From Arthrobacter russicus (lineage in GTDB: Bacteria > Actinomycetota > Actinomycetes > Actinomycetales > Micrococcaceae): a DNA stretch of 64,000 nucleotides. The translations under genes and the position numbers were made by a program. The notes beneath the pieces were generated by a model, which saw only the letters and a list, made by a program, of their open reading frames with translations, was not told where the DNA came from and made no database searches. The DNA lies in the NCBI RefSeq assembly GCF_031454135.1, contig NZ_JAVDQF010000001.1:2604001-2668000 (forward strand). The letters run 5' to 3'. This document shows, piece after piece, positions 25,584 through 33,811 of this stretch (positions are counted from its first letter, which is position 1; every line of letters starts with the position of its first letter).

Positions 25584-26650
25584 TGCCAGAGATCAATGAA
25601 TCACTCGGCCAATACAGCGCGTTGTTCATGCTGTTGGCGGCCGCCACCTATGCGGTTGCGTTCTGCGCATTCACCTGGGATCTCGTGGTTTCGAGCCGGA
25701 CGACCAAAGCTGTGGAACTCCAGTCGAAAGCCGCCCAGGACGCGATGCTGCGGGAGCCGGTCAGCGTTGGCGCGGCGTCCAAGGCCAATGGCATCACCGA
25801 AGATCTCGCGGAACGGCCGGTGACGCCGTCGTCCTCCGGATCGGCGGCGATTGCGCCGGACTCCATGAAGTACGCGGGCGAGCGCCGGGTGGCTGCGAGG
25901 GTGGGCGTCGCGCTGACCCTGCTCGCGGTGCTGATTCACGGCGTCGGCGTGGTGACCCGAGGGGTAGCCTCCGGCCGGGTGCCATGGGGCAATATGTACG
26001 AATTCTGCACCACTGGCGGATTCCTGGTTGCCGCAGTCTTCCTGATCGTCCTGATTTGGCGTGATCTGCGTTTTCTGGGCACTTTCGTGATCGGGCTGGT
26101 GCTGGTGATGCTCTTCGCCGCGGCCAGTGCCTTCTACGTGCCGGTGGGACACCTGGTGCCGGCGCTGCAAAGCTATTGGTTGATCATCCACGTTTCGATC
26201 GCGGTGCTCTCCTCGGCACTCTTCACGCTGACCTTCGCGATGAGCGTGCTGCAGCTGATCCAGTCCCGCCGGGAAGGGCGCCTGGCTGCCGGCAAGCCCG
26301 ACAAACTGCCGTTCATGCGTTTGTCCCCATCGGCTTTGAGCCTGGAAAACCTCTCCTACCGGTTGAACGCGATCGCCTTCGTCGGTTGGACGCTGACCTT
26401 GATTTTCGGTGCCATGTGGGCTGAAAAAGCCTGGGGGCGTTACTGGGGCTGGGACACCAAAGAAGTCTGGACCTTCGTGATCTGGGTGGTCTACGCGGGC
26501 TATCTGCATGCCCGGGCGACCCGTGGCTGGACCGGTACCCGCGCCGCCTGGCTTTCGATTGTGGGCTGGCTCTGCGTGGTCTTCAACTTCACGATCGTGA
26601 ACATCTACTTCTCCGGTTTGCACTCTTACGGCGGAGTAGCACCGGGCTAA
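25583..26650 (+). CDS. ccsB: Cytochrome c biogenesis protein CcsB (CcsA/ResC family)
   Basis: A 355-residue polytopic membrane protein that exports heme and ligates it to apocytochrome c with ResB. The tryptophan-rich WWD motif is WGRYWGWDTKEVW near residue 290. Conserved histidines lie in SYWLIIHVSIAVLS and the C-terminal SGLHSYGG. An N-terminal hydrophobic segment is followed by an 80-residue hydrophilic stretch before the core helices, typical of the actinobacterial form. It is the last gene of the operon, followed by a perfect 26-bp hairpin. Confidence 0.94.
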   Translation: MPEINESLGQYSALFMLLAAATYAVAFCAFTWDLVVSSRTTKAVELQSKAAQDAMLREPVSVGAASKANGITEDLAERPVTPSSSGSAAIAPDSMKYAGERRVAARVGVALTLLAVLIHGVGVVTRGVASGRVPWGNMYEFCTTGGFLVAAVFLIVLIWRDLRFLGTFVIGLVLVMLFAAASAFYVPVGHLVPALQSYWLIIHVSIAVLSSALFTLTFAMSVLQLIQSRREGRLAAGKPDKLPFMRLSPSALSLENLSYRLNAIAFVGWTLTLIFGAMWAEKAWGRYWGWDTKEVWTFVIWVVYAGYLHARATRGWTGTRAAWLSIVGWLCVVFNFTIVNIYFSGLHSYGGVAPG

Positions 26651-26668
26651 ACCGGTCGCATGACGAAC

Positions 26669-26726
26669 CATGCAAAACGCCCTCGGGGCGGAAGCTCCTG
26701 CTTCCGCCCCGAGGGCGTTTTGCATG
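26669..26726. terminator. Perfect 26-bp hairpin between convergent genes
   Basis: The arms 26669-26694 and 26701-26726 are perfect inverted copies of 26 bp (start CATGCAAAACGCCC, end GGGCGTTTTGCATG), with a 6-base loop. A-rich and T-rich tracts sit within the outer stem. It separates ccsB (+) from the PLDc_N gene (-) and should stop transcription from both sides. Confidence 0.9.
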
Positions 26727-26738
26727 TGGCGAACCAGC

Positions 26739-27089
26739 TCAGCTGTCTTGGTCCCGGAGTTTGCGTTCGCGTTCCTCGAGGTCCCGACGCAGCTTTTCCA
26801 AACGTTCTTCTTCAGCCCGCTGCCGGCGGGCGACGTCGAGGTTGCGCAGGAACTCCGGATCGTCGTCGGGTGCGAGCACCGCGGGCCGGGCCGCCGGGCC
26901 TGCCGCGTTATACCGGGGTCGGCCCAGGGTGAACCAGAGCACCAAGCCGACGATCGGCAAAAGGATGATGATTAGCACCCAGGCGGACTTGGGCAGGGTG
27001 CGGACATCGGCGCGTTCACTGCGGAGGCAATCGATCAAAGCGAACAGTTCTAGGCCGACGATGATCAGGAGCGGCACGTAACGAAGCAT
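26739..27089 (-). CDS. PLDc_N domain small membrane protein
   Basis: A 116-residue protein. Two helices, YVPLLIIVGLELFALIDCL and SAWVLIIILLPIVGLVLWFT, form the phospholipase-D N-terminal (PLDc_N) domain. A cytoplasmic coiled-coil-like tail rich in Arg/Glu (RQRAEEERLEKLRRDLEERE) follows. There is no catalytic HKD motif, so it is not a phospholipase. Such proteins are common and uncharacterised in actinobacteria. Its 3' end faces ccsB across a strong terminator. Confidence 0.8.
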   Translation of the reverse strand: MLRYVPLLIIVGLELFALIDCLRSERADVRTLPKSAWVLIIILLPIVGLVLWFTLGRPRYNAAGPAARPAVLAPDDDPEFLRNLDVARRQRAEEERLEKLRRDLEERERKLRDQDS

Positions 27090-27182
27090 GCTCTAGTCTA
27101 TCGTCGCTGGCTGTGCAGCCGCCAAAGCCGCGGTTCCGGACCGGCAAAGCGGATGCCCAGCGAAGCCGGGTAAACTGGCTCC

Positions 27183-27533
27183 GTGGCTTTCTGGAAATAC
27201 TTCCTCATCCGAGTAGCGGTCTTCGTGCCGCTCTTCATCGTCTTCCTGATTTTGCAGTTGGGCGCCATTTTCTCGGCGATCGCCGCAGCGTTGATCGCAT
27301 TCTGCATTTCCTACCTCTTCTTCCGCCCGCAGCGCGACGCCGCAGCAGCGGCAATGCGCAGCGCGGTCTCCCCGGAAGCGCGCCGGGAACGGGCCAAGCG
27401 CAAAGTCACCGACGGCGACATCGAAGACTCCTTGGTCGCGGAGAATCCCGAGGTCACGATCAACTCGGCCCAGAAGCCGGCCAAGCCGGAGGACCGGGCG
27501 GGGCAGATCCCGAAAGACTTCCTGGCCAACTGA
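27183..27533 (+). CDS. DUF4229 domain protein
   Basis: A 116-residue protein with two N-terminal helices (FLIRVAVFVPLFIVFLILQL, AIAAALIAFCISYLFF), then a basic/acidic cytoplasmic tail containing RREAKRK-like and PEVTINSAQKP segments. It matches the actinobacterial DUF4229 pattern, including the helix pair and the following DAAAAAMR. The start is GTG 27183. It ends 26 bases from the convergent menA gene. The linkage to menA is a recurrent actinobacterial arrangement, but the function is unknown. Confidence 0.8.
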   Translation: MAFWKYFLIRVAVFVPLFIVFLILQLGAIFSAIAAALIAFCISYLFFRPQRDAAAAAMRSAVSPEARRERAKRKVTDGDIEDSLVAENPEVTINSAQKPAKPEDRAGQIPKDFLAN

Positions 27534-27559
27534 GCCGTCCTTGCCGATTCGGCAGAGCC

Positions 27560-28489
27560 TCAGAAGCTTTTGGCCAAGACCAACGCCACAGCGTAGAGCA
27601 CGCTGAATCCGAGGTTGATCAGACCGGTCTGCTGCAGCACCGGGATCAGGGCTTTGCGGGTTTTCCCGGAAAGCATGATCCAGCTCGGCAGCAGGATCGC
27701 CGGGACCAGCAGCAGCACGATCAGCAGCCAAGGGTGTGCTGCGACCAGGACCAACGGCAACAGGATCGCGACCGCGAGCATCACCACATAAGCGCGCCGG
27801 GCATTCCGGTCGCCCAAACGGACGGCAAGCGTGCGTTTGCCGGCCTGGGAGTCGGTGGGGATGTCCCGGACGTTGTTGGCCATCAGGAGCGCCGTCGCAA
27901 TCAACCCGGTGCTGACCGCGCCGATCACGGCTTCCCAGCTGATCCTGCCGCTCTGCGTGTAGGTGGTGCCCAGGGTGGCGACCAGGCCGAAGAACACGAA
28001 GACGAAGAGGTCGCCCAGACCCAGGTAGCCGTAGGGATTTTTCCCACCGGTATAACCCCAGGCCGCGAGGATGCATCCAGCTCCGACCAGGAGCAACCAC
28101 CAGGATTGCGAAATCACTACCAGCAGCAGGCCGGCCAGCATCGCGACGCCGAAGGTGGCGAAAGCCGCGAACTTCACCTGCCTCGGCGACGCCGTGCCGG
28201 AACCCACCAGACGCAAGGGCCCTACCCGTACGTCGTCGGTGCCGCGCACGCCGTCCGAATAGTCATTGGCGTAATTGACCCCGATTTGCAGGAACAGCGC
28301 CACCACCGCGGCGAGCAACGCGTTCAACAAGCTGAAGCTGCCCATCAGGTAAGCGGCGGCCGAGCCGATGATCACCGGTGCTATCGCCATCGGCAGGGTG
28401 CGCAACCGGGCGCCTTGGATCCACTGGCTCACGGTTGGTCGACGGGCAGGGCTGGCCACAGGGGTCCTTTCCACGGAATTTTCGTTCAA
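27560..28489 (-). CDS. menA: 1,4-dihydroxy-2-naphthoate polyprenyltransferase
   Basis: A 309-residue UbiA-family membrane prenyltransferase that joins the polyprenyl chain to DHNA in menaquinone synthesis. The first Mg-diphosphate motif is NYANDYSDGVRGTD and the second region is LLMANNVRDIPTDSQAGKRT. About eight to nine hydrophobic helices are present. The TTG start at 28489 overlaps the menE stop in the sequence TTGA, indicating translational coupling; an in-frame GTG four codons later is an alternative. It is the last gene of menB-menE-menA. Confidence 0.92.
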   Translation of the reverse strand: MNENSVERTPVASPARRPTVSQWIQGARLRTLPMAIAPVIIGSAAAYLMGSFSLLNALLAAVVALFLQIGVNYANDYSDGVRGTDDVRVGPLRLVGSGTASPRQVKFAAFATFGVAMLAGLLLVVISQSWWLLLVGAGCILAAWGYTGGKNPYGYLGLGDLFVFVFFGLVATLGTTYTQSGRISWEAVIGAVSTGLIATALLMANNVRDIPTDSQAGKRTLAVRLGDRNARRAYVVMLAVAILLPLVLVAAHPWLLIVLLLVPAILLPSWIMLSGKTRKALIPVLQQTGLINLGFSVLYAVALVLAKSF

Positions 28490-29622
28490 CGTTGACCATT
28501 CTCCCCGAGATCGTCCGAATCCGCCGCGCGCAACCGTTCGATCAGCGCCTGCCGGTCGATTTTGCCCTGCGGCAGATACGGGAATTCCGGCAGGACCAAG
28601 AACCGCTTGGGCACCTCGTGCGGGGCCAGCAACTCTTTTGCGGCCGCACGCAGCCTGGGTTCACCGAGTTCGCTGCCAGGATCGAGCAATACCGCGGCAA
28701 GCACCCGTTGCCCCCACTCCGGATCCGCCACCCCGGTGACGAAGGCGTCGCGGACCCCGGAAAGCTGTTGCAGCTGCCCGGCCAGCGTTGCGGCGGAGAC
28801 CTTGAGCCCGCCGGTGATGAGCACATCATCGGCGCGGCCGATCACCCGGAGCCGGCCGGACTCGTCGAACTCGCCCAAATCCTCGGTCCGGTACCAGCGT
28901 TTTCCGTTGAGTTCGCGGAACGTCGCTGCGCTGCGCTGCGGATCGCCGAGATAGCCGGCGGCCAGGACCTCGCCGCCGAGCAGGATCCGGCCGTCGTCGA
29001 CCGCGACCTCCACGCCGTCCAGCGGTTCGCCGTCGTAAACGCAGCCCCCGCAGGTTTCCGCGCTGCCGTAGGTGGTGAACACATTGAGTCCGAGGTCCAG
29101 CGCCCGGTGCAACAGCTGCTCGCCCGCCGGGGCGCCGCCGAGCAGGATCGCATTGAACCTCCGGAGTGCGGAGAGCGACTCCGGGGCGTCGATGAGGCGC
29201 TGCAGCTGGGTGGGGACCAAGGAGGTGAGGCGGAAGGGATCGGTCATCTCCTGCGCTGCGGCGGTGAAGGCTTCCGGGCTGAAGGCGCCTCGCATCACTT
29301 CGGGCCGGGTCCCGGCGAAAAGCGAGCGGACCAGGACTTGGACTCCGGCCACGTAGAACGTGGGCAAGGCCAAGAGCCATTGCCCTTCACCGCGCAGCGC
29401 GACTGCAGTGCCCATGCTGGAGGCAGCCAGGGCGTCGACGCCGAGCATGGTCCGTTTGGGCCGACCGGTGGACCCTGAGGTGCCGACCACCACGGCGGTG
29501 CCTTCCGGAGCTCCGGCAGATTCGGCGTCGATCAGTTCCACGCGGTCCGGGCTGAGGCTGACCGCGCGGCCTTCACCGGCCAGCGCGGCGGCGAGCGCCT
29601 TGAGCAATTCGTCGGGGTTCAC
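28486..29622 (-). CDS. menE: o-Succinylbenzoate-CoA ligase
   Basis: A 378-residue AMP-forming acyl-CoA ligase, shorter than most ANL enzymes as usual for actinobacterial MenE. The P-loop is VVVGTSGSTGRPKRTML, the adenine motif is TTYGSAETCGGCVY, the hinge region is GRLRVIGRADDVLITGGLKV and the A10 lysine lies in YLPQGKIDRQAL. It activates o-succinylbenzoate for MenB. GTG start at 29622, nine bases after menB. The ORF ends inside the menA start codon. Confidence 0.92.
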   Translation of the reverse strand: MNPDELLKALAAALAGEGRAVSLSPDRVELIDAESAGAPEGTAVVVGTSGSTGRPKRTMLGVDALAASSMGTAVALRGEGQWLLALPTFYVAGVQVLVRSLFAGTRPEVMRGAFSPEAFTAAAQEMTDPFRLTSLVPTQLQRLIDAPESLSALRRFNAILLGGAPAGEQLLHRALDLGLNVFTTYGSAETCGGCVYDGEPLDGVEVAVDDGRILLGGEVLAAGYLGDPQRSAATFRELNGKRWYRTEDLGEFDESGRLRVIGRADDVLITGGLKVSAATLAGQLQQLSGVRDAFVTGVADPEWGQRVLAAVLLDPGSELGEPRLRAAAKELLAPHEVPKRFLVLPEFPYLPQGKIDRQALIERLRAADSDDLGENGQR

Positions 29623-29631
29623 GGGTGGGCC

Positions 29632-30567
29632 TCAGAAGTAGTACGGGAAGTTCTGCCAGTCCGGATCGCGCTTCTGCAAGAACGCATCCCGGCCTTCCAC
29701 CGCTTCGTCGGTCATATAGGCCAGCCGGGTCGCCTCACCGGCGAAGACTTGCTGCCCGGCTAGGCCGTCATCGGCCAGGTTGAACGCGAATTTGAGCATC
29801 CGGATGGCTTGCGGCGACTGCCTGGCAATGTCCGCAGCGTAGTCCAGGGCGACATTTTCCAGCTCGGCATGCGGCACTGCTTCGTTGACCGCACCCATTG
29901 CAACCATCTCGTCCGCCGAGTACTCGCGGGCCAGGAAGAAGATCTCGCGGGCGCGCTTTTGGCCGATCTGCCGGGCCAGCAGCGCGGAACCGTAACCGGC
30001 GTCGAAACTCCCCACCGTGGCGTCGGTCTGTTTGAACTTGCCGTGCTCTTTGGACGCGATGCTGAGATCCGCGACCACGTGCAGCGAGTGGCCGCCGCCG
30101 GCCGCCCAACCGTTGACCACGGCGATCACCACTTTGGGCATGGTGCGGATCAGGCGTTGCACTTCCAGGATGTGCAGCCGGCCGGCGCGCGCCGGGTCGA
30201 TGGTTTCCTGGGTCTCGCCTTCGGCATAGCGGTAGCCGTCCCGGCCCCGGATCCGCTGGTCGCCGCCGGAGCAGAAGGAATGTCCGCCGTCTTTCGGGCT
30301 GGGACCGTTGCCGGTGAGCAGCACAGTGGCCACGTCGGGCGTCATCCGGGCGTGGTCCAAAGCCCGGTAGAGCTCGTCCACGGTTCCCGGCCGGAAAGCG
30401 TTGCGTACTTCGGGCCGGTCGAAGGCGATCCGCACGGTGGGCAGGTCGACACCGTTTTCGTGTTGCCGGTGGTAGGTCAGGTCTTGGAAGTCGTCGAAGC
30501 CGCTGACTGCGCGCCAACGGCTGGGATCGAAGATGTCCGAGACTGATTCGGTGCTTGATTCGCTCAC
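29632..30567 (-). CDS. menB: 1,4-dihydroxy-2-naphthoyl-CoA synthase
   Basis: A 311-residue crotonase-fold enzyme that cyclises o-succinylbenzoyl-CoA. The substrate loop FCSGGDQRIRGRDGYRYAEG and the oxyanion/catalytic region VVNGWAAGGGHSLHVVADLS, then TDATVGSFDAGYGSALLAR, are characteristic. The C-terminal KRDPDWQNFPYYF is the classic MenB ending. GTG start at 30567. It is the first gene of a tight menB-menE-menA cluster; other men genes are outside the window. Confidence 0.95.
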   Translation of the reverse strand: MSESSTESVSDIFDPSRWRAVSGFDDFQDLTYHRQHENGVDLPTVRIAFDRPEVRNAFRPGTVDELYRALDHARMTPDVATVLLTGNGPSPKDGGHSFCSGGDQRIRGRDGYRYAEGETQETIDPARAGRLHILEVQRLIRTMPKVVIAVVNGWAAGGGHSLHVVADLSIASKEHGKFKQTDATVGSFDAGYGSALLARQIGQKRAREIFFLAREYSADEMVAMGAVNEAVPHAELENVALDYAADIARQSPQAIRMLKFAFNLADDGLAGQQVFAGEATRLAYMTDEAVEGRDAFLQKRDPDWQNFPYYF

Positions 30568-30672
30568 CCCGCCAGTTTACTGATCGGAAAGCCCACGACG
30601 ACGTTTCACGCTCACACCGGATGGACGGATTCGCCACGCTCATGGCTTCAGCCCGGCCTGGGCGAGCCCGGA

Positions 30673-31110
30673 CTATCCGATGCAGAACTCGTTGCCTTCC
30701 GGATCGGCCATCGTGTACCAGTTGTGCGGCCCCTGGCTGGCTGCCCAGAGGAAGCTCGCGCCCCGGGCTTCCAGCTGGGCGCGGACTGCGTCTTTGTCGT
30801 CTCCGGCCAACCTGATATCCAGATGAACCCGGTTTTTGACCTGCTTGGCTTCGGGTGCGGTCTGGAACAGCATCCGTTCGGCCGGGTTCGGCCCCGCATC
30901 GCCGGGTTTGCGGATTGCCGCGCCGTCCTTCCACACCAGAACGCCCCGATGCAACGCGGTTTGATCCTCAGTGGCGAAGCCCTGAGCGATCATCGAGCGG
31001 ATGAACTCCTCGTTCGACGGCTCGACCTGCCAACCGAGAGTTTCCGCCCACCAATCTGCTTGGTCGTGCGGGTGTTGCGCGTCGACTGCGATTTGGACTG
31101 AATAGGTCAT
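30673..31110 (-). CDS. VOC (glyoxalase-like) domain protein
   Basis: A 145-residue vicinal-oxygen-chelate protein. It opens with TYSVQIAVDAQHPHDQADWW and has KNRVHLDIRLAGDD in the middle and NWYTMADPEGNEFCIG at the end, the glyoxalase-6 type seen in many actinobacteria. Metal ligand candidates are the His in VHLDI and the late Glu. ATG 31110 is preferred to an in-frame TTG two codons earlier. It is downstream of, and in the same direction as, the AraC-type gene and may be co-transcribed with it. The substrate is unknown. Confidence 0.82.
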   Translation of the reverse strand: MTYSVQIAVDAQHPHDQADWWAETLGWQVEPSNEEFIRSMIAQGFATEDQTALHRGVLVWKDGAAIRKPGDAGPNPAERMLFQTAPEAKQVKNRVHLDIRLAGDDKDAVRAQLEARGASFLWAASQGPHNWYTMADPEGNEFCIG

Positions 31111-31162
31111 GGCCAAACGCTACGCCGCAGAACTCCGGGGCGACAGGATATCGCGGACAGCT

Positions 31163-31903
31163 TCAGTCCTCGAAGGCAGCCAGCTCTTTCCGGTAGCTGC
31201 TCGGCGGCCGGCCGAGCACCCTGGCGAAATCACGGGAAAAGTGCGCTTGGTCCGCGTACCCCGCCTCGGCAGCCAACTCTGCCAAGGTGCACTGCGGCCG
31301 GGCGGCCAAGTGTTCCGCGGCCGATTGCAGCCGGGCGCGGGAGAGGATCCATTTGCTGCCCAGGCCCACCTGCTCGGTGAGCAGCCGATTGGCACTGCGC
31401 GTGCTGATCGCGAAGAGCCGTTCCAGATCGGTTCCGACGCGCAGTGCCGGGTTTCCCATGCGATTTGCGAGCCGGGTGCGGTCGGTGGGCCGGGCCCGAG
31501 GCGAGAGCCAATTCTGGGCTGCCTGGCAGCGTTCGGCGAATCCGTCGCTATGCCAAATCCGCGCTGCCAGATCTGCGATTCCCGGGATTCCGGCTCCGTC
31601 CGCCGTGCGATCCGTGAACTCGCCCGGGGCCAGGCCCAAGGCTGCATGGAATCCCGCGGGCCGGAACTTGATCCCGAAGACTTCCCCTTCGCCGGACAGT
31701 TCGCGTTGCCAGACCCGCTGATAAAGCCCGGTGATCCGGATGCTGCACACACCGTCCAGTCTTTCGAAGGTCAGATGCTGGCAGGGGAAAGGCAGCGTCT
31801 CGGTAGTTTGCGGCCGCCCCGGCGGAAAGTCCCAGCTGGTCTGCCAGAAATGTTCGACGACGTCGTCCAGCTCGCTCCGGTCCGGGAGCTGCCGCTGCGG
31901 CAA
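31163..31903 (-). CDS. AraC-family regulator, possibly N-terminally frameshifted
   Basis: The visible protein (246 residues from a TTG) has a DUF6597-type sensor part (DDVVEHFWQTSWDFPPGR, PCQHLTFERLDG, GEVFGIKFRPAGFHAALG) and a C-terminal AraC double HTH (CTLAELAAEAGYADQAHFSR, then VLGRPPSSYRKEL). The only in-frame start is the TTG at 31903, because a stop lies upstream. In the adjacent frame an ATG at 31970 reads MPGAIERLTSTQGIIGPRGS, which resembles the missing family N-terminus. One extra G in the run at 31915-31918 (C4 on the plus strand) would explain the break. The HTH is intact, so DNA binding may persist. Confidence 0.7.
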   Translation of the reverse strand: MPQRQLPDRSELDDVVEHFWQTSWDFPPGRPQTTETLPFPCQHLTFERLDGVCSIRITGLYQRVWQRELSGEGEVFGIKFRPAGFHAALGLAPGEFTDRTADGAGIPGIADLAARIWHSDGFAERCQAAQNWLSPRARPTDRTRLANRMGNPALRVGTDLERLFAISTRSANRLLTEQVGLGSKWILSRARLQSAAEHLAARPQCTLAELAAEAGYADQAHFSRDFARVLGRPPSSYRKELAAFED

Positions 31904-32018
31904 GGCGTTTCGAACCCCGTGGGCCGATGATCCCCTGGGTGCTGGTCAATCGCTCGATAGCGCCGGGCATGGACCAATCGTAAAGGACGCTGCTACCGTT
32001 GAAACATGGACAACTGAG

Positions 32019-32056
32019 CGCAATCCACCCGAAACGTCTACCCACGTTCGATTGCG
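32019..32056 (+). promoter_or_regulatory. Leader hairpin touching the ribosome binding site of the ABC-F gene
   Basis: CGCAATC (32019-32025) pairs with GATTGCG (32050-32056). Inside, AACGT (32033-32037) pairs with ACGTT (32044-32048) around CTACCC. The last G of the right arm is the first G of the GAGG ribosome binding site (32056-32059). A three-codon ORF (ATG GAC AAC TGA, 32006-32017) ends just before the hairpin. The layout could allow attenuation. Confidence 0.4.
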
Positions 32057-32065
32057 AGGTCCACT

Positions 32066-33811
32066 ATGGCGTTTTCCCGCCACGTTAGATTCGACATGCC
32101 AACCCTCCCGGCCACTGCTTCGGCAGCGGTGCCACTGCTGCTGCGCGGCGTCTCGCACGGCTACGGTGACCGGCTGCTCCTCGACTCGGTGGATTTGAGC
32201 ATTCCGCCCGGCGAACACGTCGTCGTCATCGGGGAGAACGGCGCCGGCAAATCAACGCTGCTGCGCTTGCTCGCCGGGCAGGAGTTGCCGGAAGCCGGGC
32301 AGGTGCAGCCCGCGACTGCGGCGGGATATCTGGCGCAGCAACACCGCTGGCCGGAAGGCAGCACGGTGCAGACGGCGCTTGACGCGGCCTTGTCCGAGGT
32401 GCGGGCGATGGAAGCCGAGCTGCACGTCCTCGAGGCGCAGCTCGCGGCGGCCGATCCGGAGACGGTCGACCGTTACGACGAGTTGGCCACCCGCTTCGCG
32501 CTGCGCGGCGGTTACCGTGCTGAGGCTTTGCTGGATGCGGCGATGGACCGCTTGGGCCTGGGCCGGATCGTCCGGGACCGCAAGGTGTCCAGCCTCTCCG
32601 GCGGTGAGGCGGAACGGTTGGCCTTGGCCTGCCTGTTGGCGGATCCGGCTCCGGTTTTGCTGCTGGACGAACCGACCAATCACTTGGACGCCGCCGGCTT
32701 GGATTGGTTGGAAGGCCGTTTGGCCGGGCACCGCGGCACGGTGGTCGTGGTTTCGCACGACCGGGTTTTGCTCCGGCGGATTGCGCAAACCGTGCTCGAG
32801 GTCGACGCTGACCGTGCCGAGCTCCGCCGGTACGGCAATGGCTATACCGGTTATCTGTCCGAAAAACGCGCTGAACGGGCCCGCTGGGAACAGGCATACC
32901 AACACTGGTTGAGCTCGATCGCCCGGGAACGGCAGAAAGCCGCGGGGGCCGAGGGCAGGGTTGCCTACGGCCGGATCAAGGACAAGAACAAAATGGCTTT
33001 CGACCGGCACACCGGTTTGGTCGAGGCTGCGGTCAGCTCGCAGATCCGCAATGCCCGGGAACGATTGCGCCGGTTGGAAGCCAACCCGATCGACCGCCCG
33101 CCGGAGCCTCTGCGGCTCGCCGCGCAGCTGGGTGCACCGAGCACTGCCGGCGCCGTGCTCGAGGCGCGGGGGCTGCGGGTTCCCGGCCGGCTGGACCGGC
33201 TGGACTTGTCGGTGGCGGCCGATGCGAAGCTGCTGGTCACCGGGCCGAACGGTGCGGGAAAGAGCACTTTGCTGCATGCGCTGGCCGGCGCCGGCCAGGT
33301 GGCGGTGCAGGGCGAGGTGCGGCGTCGTGGCAACATCGGGTACCTGCCCCAGGATCTTCCGCTGCCGGAGCGGCCGAACCAGCGCTTGTTGCCGGCCTAC
33401 GCGGCCGGCCGGGTCGGTGACATCGATGAGCACGCCGAACTGCTTTTGCGCCTGGGGTTGTTCCGCAGTGCGGATTTCGCCCTGCCGGTGGGAACCTTGT
33501 CCGCGGGCCAGTACCGGCGGTTGGCCTTGGCGCGTCTGCTGTCGGCTGGGCACGACGTGCTTTTGCTCGATGAACCGACCAACCACTTCGCCCCGCAACT
33601 CGTCGATGAGCTCCAAGAGCTCTTCGGCCAGTTCGCGGGCGCTCTGCTCGCGGTCAGCCACGACCGCGACTTCCGGCGATGGTTTGGGAGCTTGCCCGGT
33701 TCCCGGGAGTTGGCGATGTCGCAGGGCCGGGTTGCCGAGTCCCGGGCAGCTCAGTCAGAGCATCGAATAGAAGACCAGCAGGGCGAGCAGGTTCTTGGCC
33801 AGATGCAATGA
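32066..33811 (+). CDS. ABC-F family ATPase, ribosome-protection type
   Basis: A 581-residue protein with two ATPase domains and no membrane helices. Domain 1: Walker A VIGENGAGKSTLLRL (about residues 55-68), signature SSLSGGEAERLAL, Walker B VLLLDEPTNHLD. A charged linker with RIKDKNKMAFDRH is between the domains. Domain 2: Walker A VTGPNGAGKSTLLHAL, signature TLSAGQYRRLALARLL, Walker B VLLLDEPTNHFAPQLVDEL. The NHFAPQLVDELQE ending is typical of actinobacterial ABC-F proteins linked to macrolide/lincosamide-type resistance. GAGG six bases before ATG 32066 supports this start. The drug specificity is not predictable. Confidence 0.85.
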   Translation: MAFSRHVRFDMPTLPATASAAVPLLLRGVSHGYGDRLLLDSVDLSIPPGEHVVVIGENGAGKSTLLRLLAGQELPEAGQVQPATAAGYLAQQHRWPEGSTVQTALDAALSEVRAMEAELHVLEAQLAAADPETVDRYDELATRFALRGGYRAEALLDAAMDRLGLGRIVRDRKVSSLSGGEAERLALACLLADPAPVLLLDEPTNHLDAAGLDWLEGRLAGHRGTVVVVSHDRVLLRRIAQTVLEVDADRAELRRYGNGYTGYLSEKRAERARWEQAYQHWLSSIARERQKAAGAEGRVAYGRIKDKNKMAFDRHTGLVEAAVSSQIRNARERLRRLEANPIDRPPEPLRLAAQLGAPSTAGAVLEARGLRVPGRLDRLDLSVAADAKLLVTGPNGAGKSTLLHALAGAGQVAVQGEVRRRGNIGYLPQDLPLPERPNQRLLPAYAAGRVGDIDEHAELLLRLGLFRSADFALPVGTLSAGQYRRLALARLLSAGHDVLLLDEPTNHFAPQLVDELQELFGQFAGALLAVSHDRDFRRWFGSLPGSRELAMSQGRVAESRAAQSEHRIEDQQGEQVLGQMQ

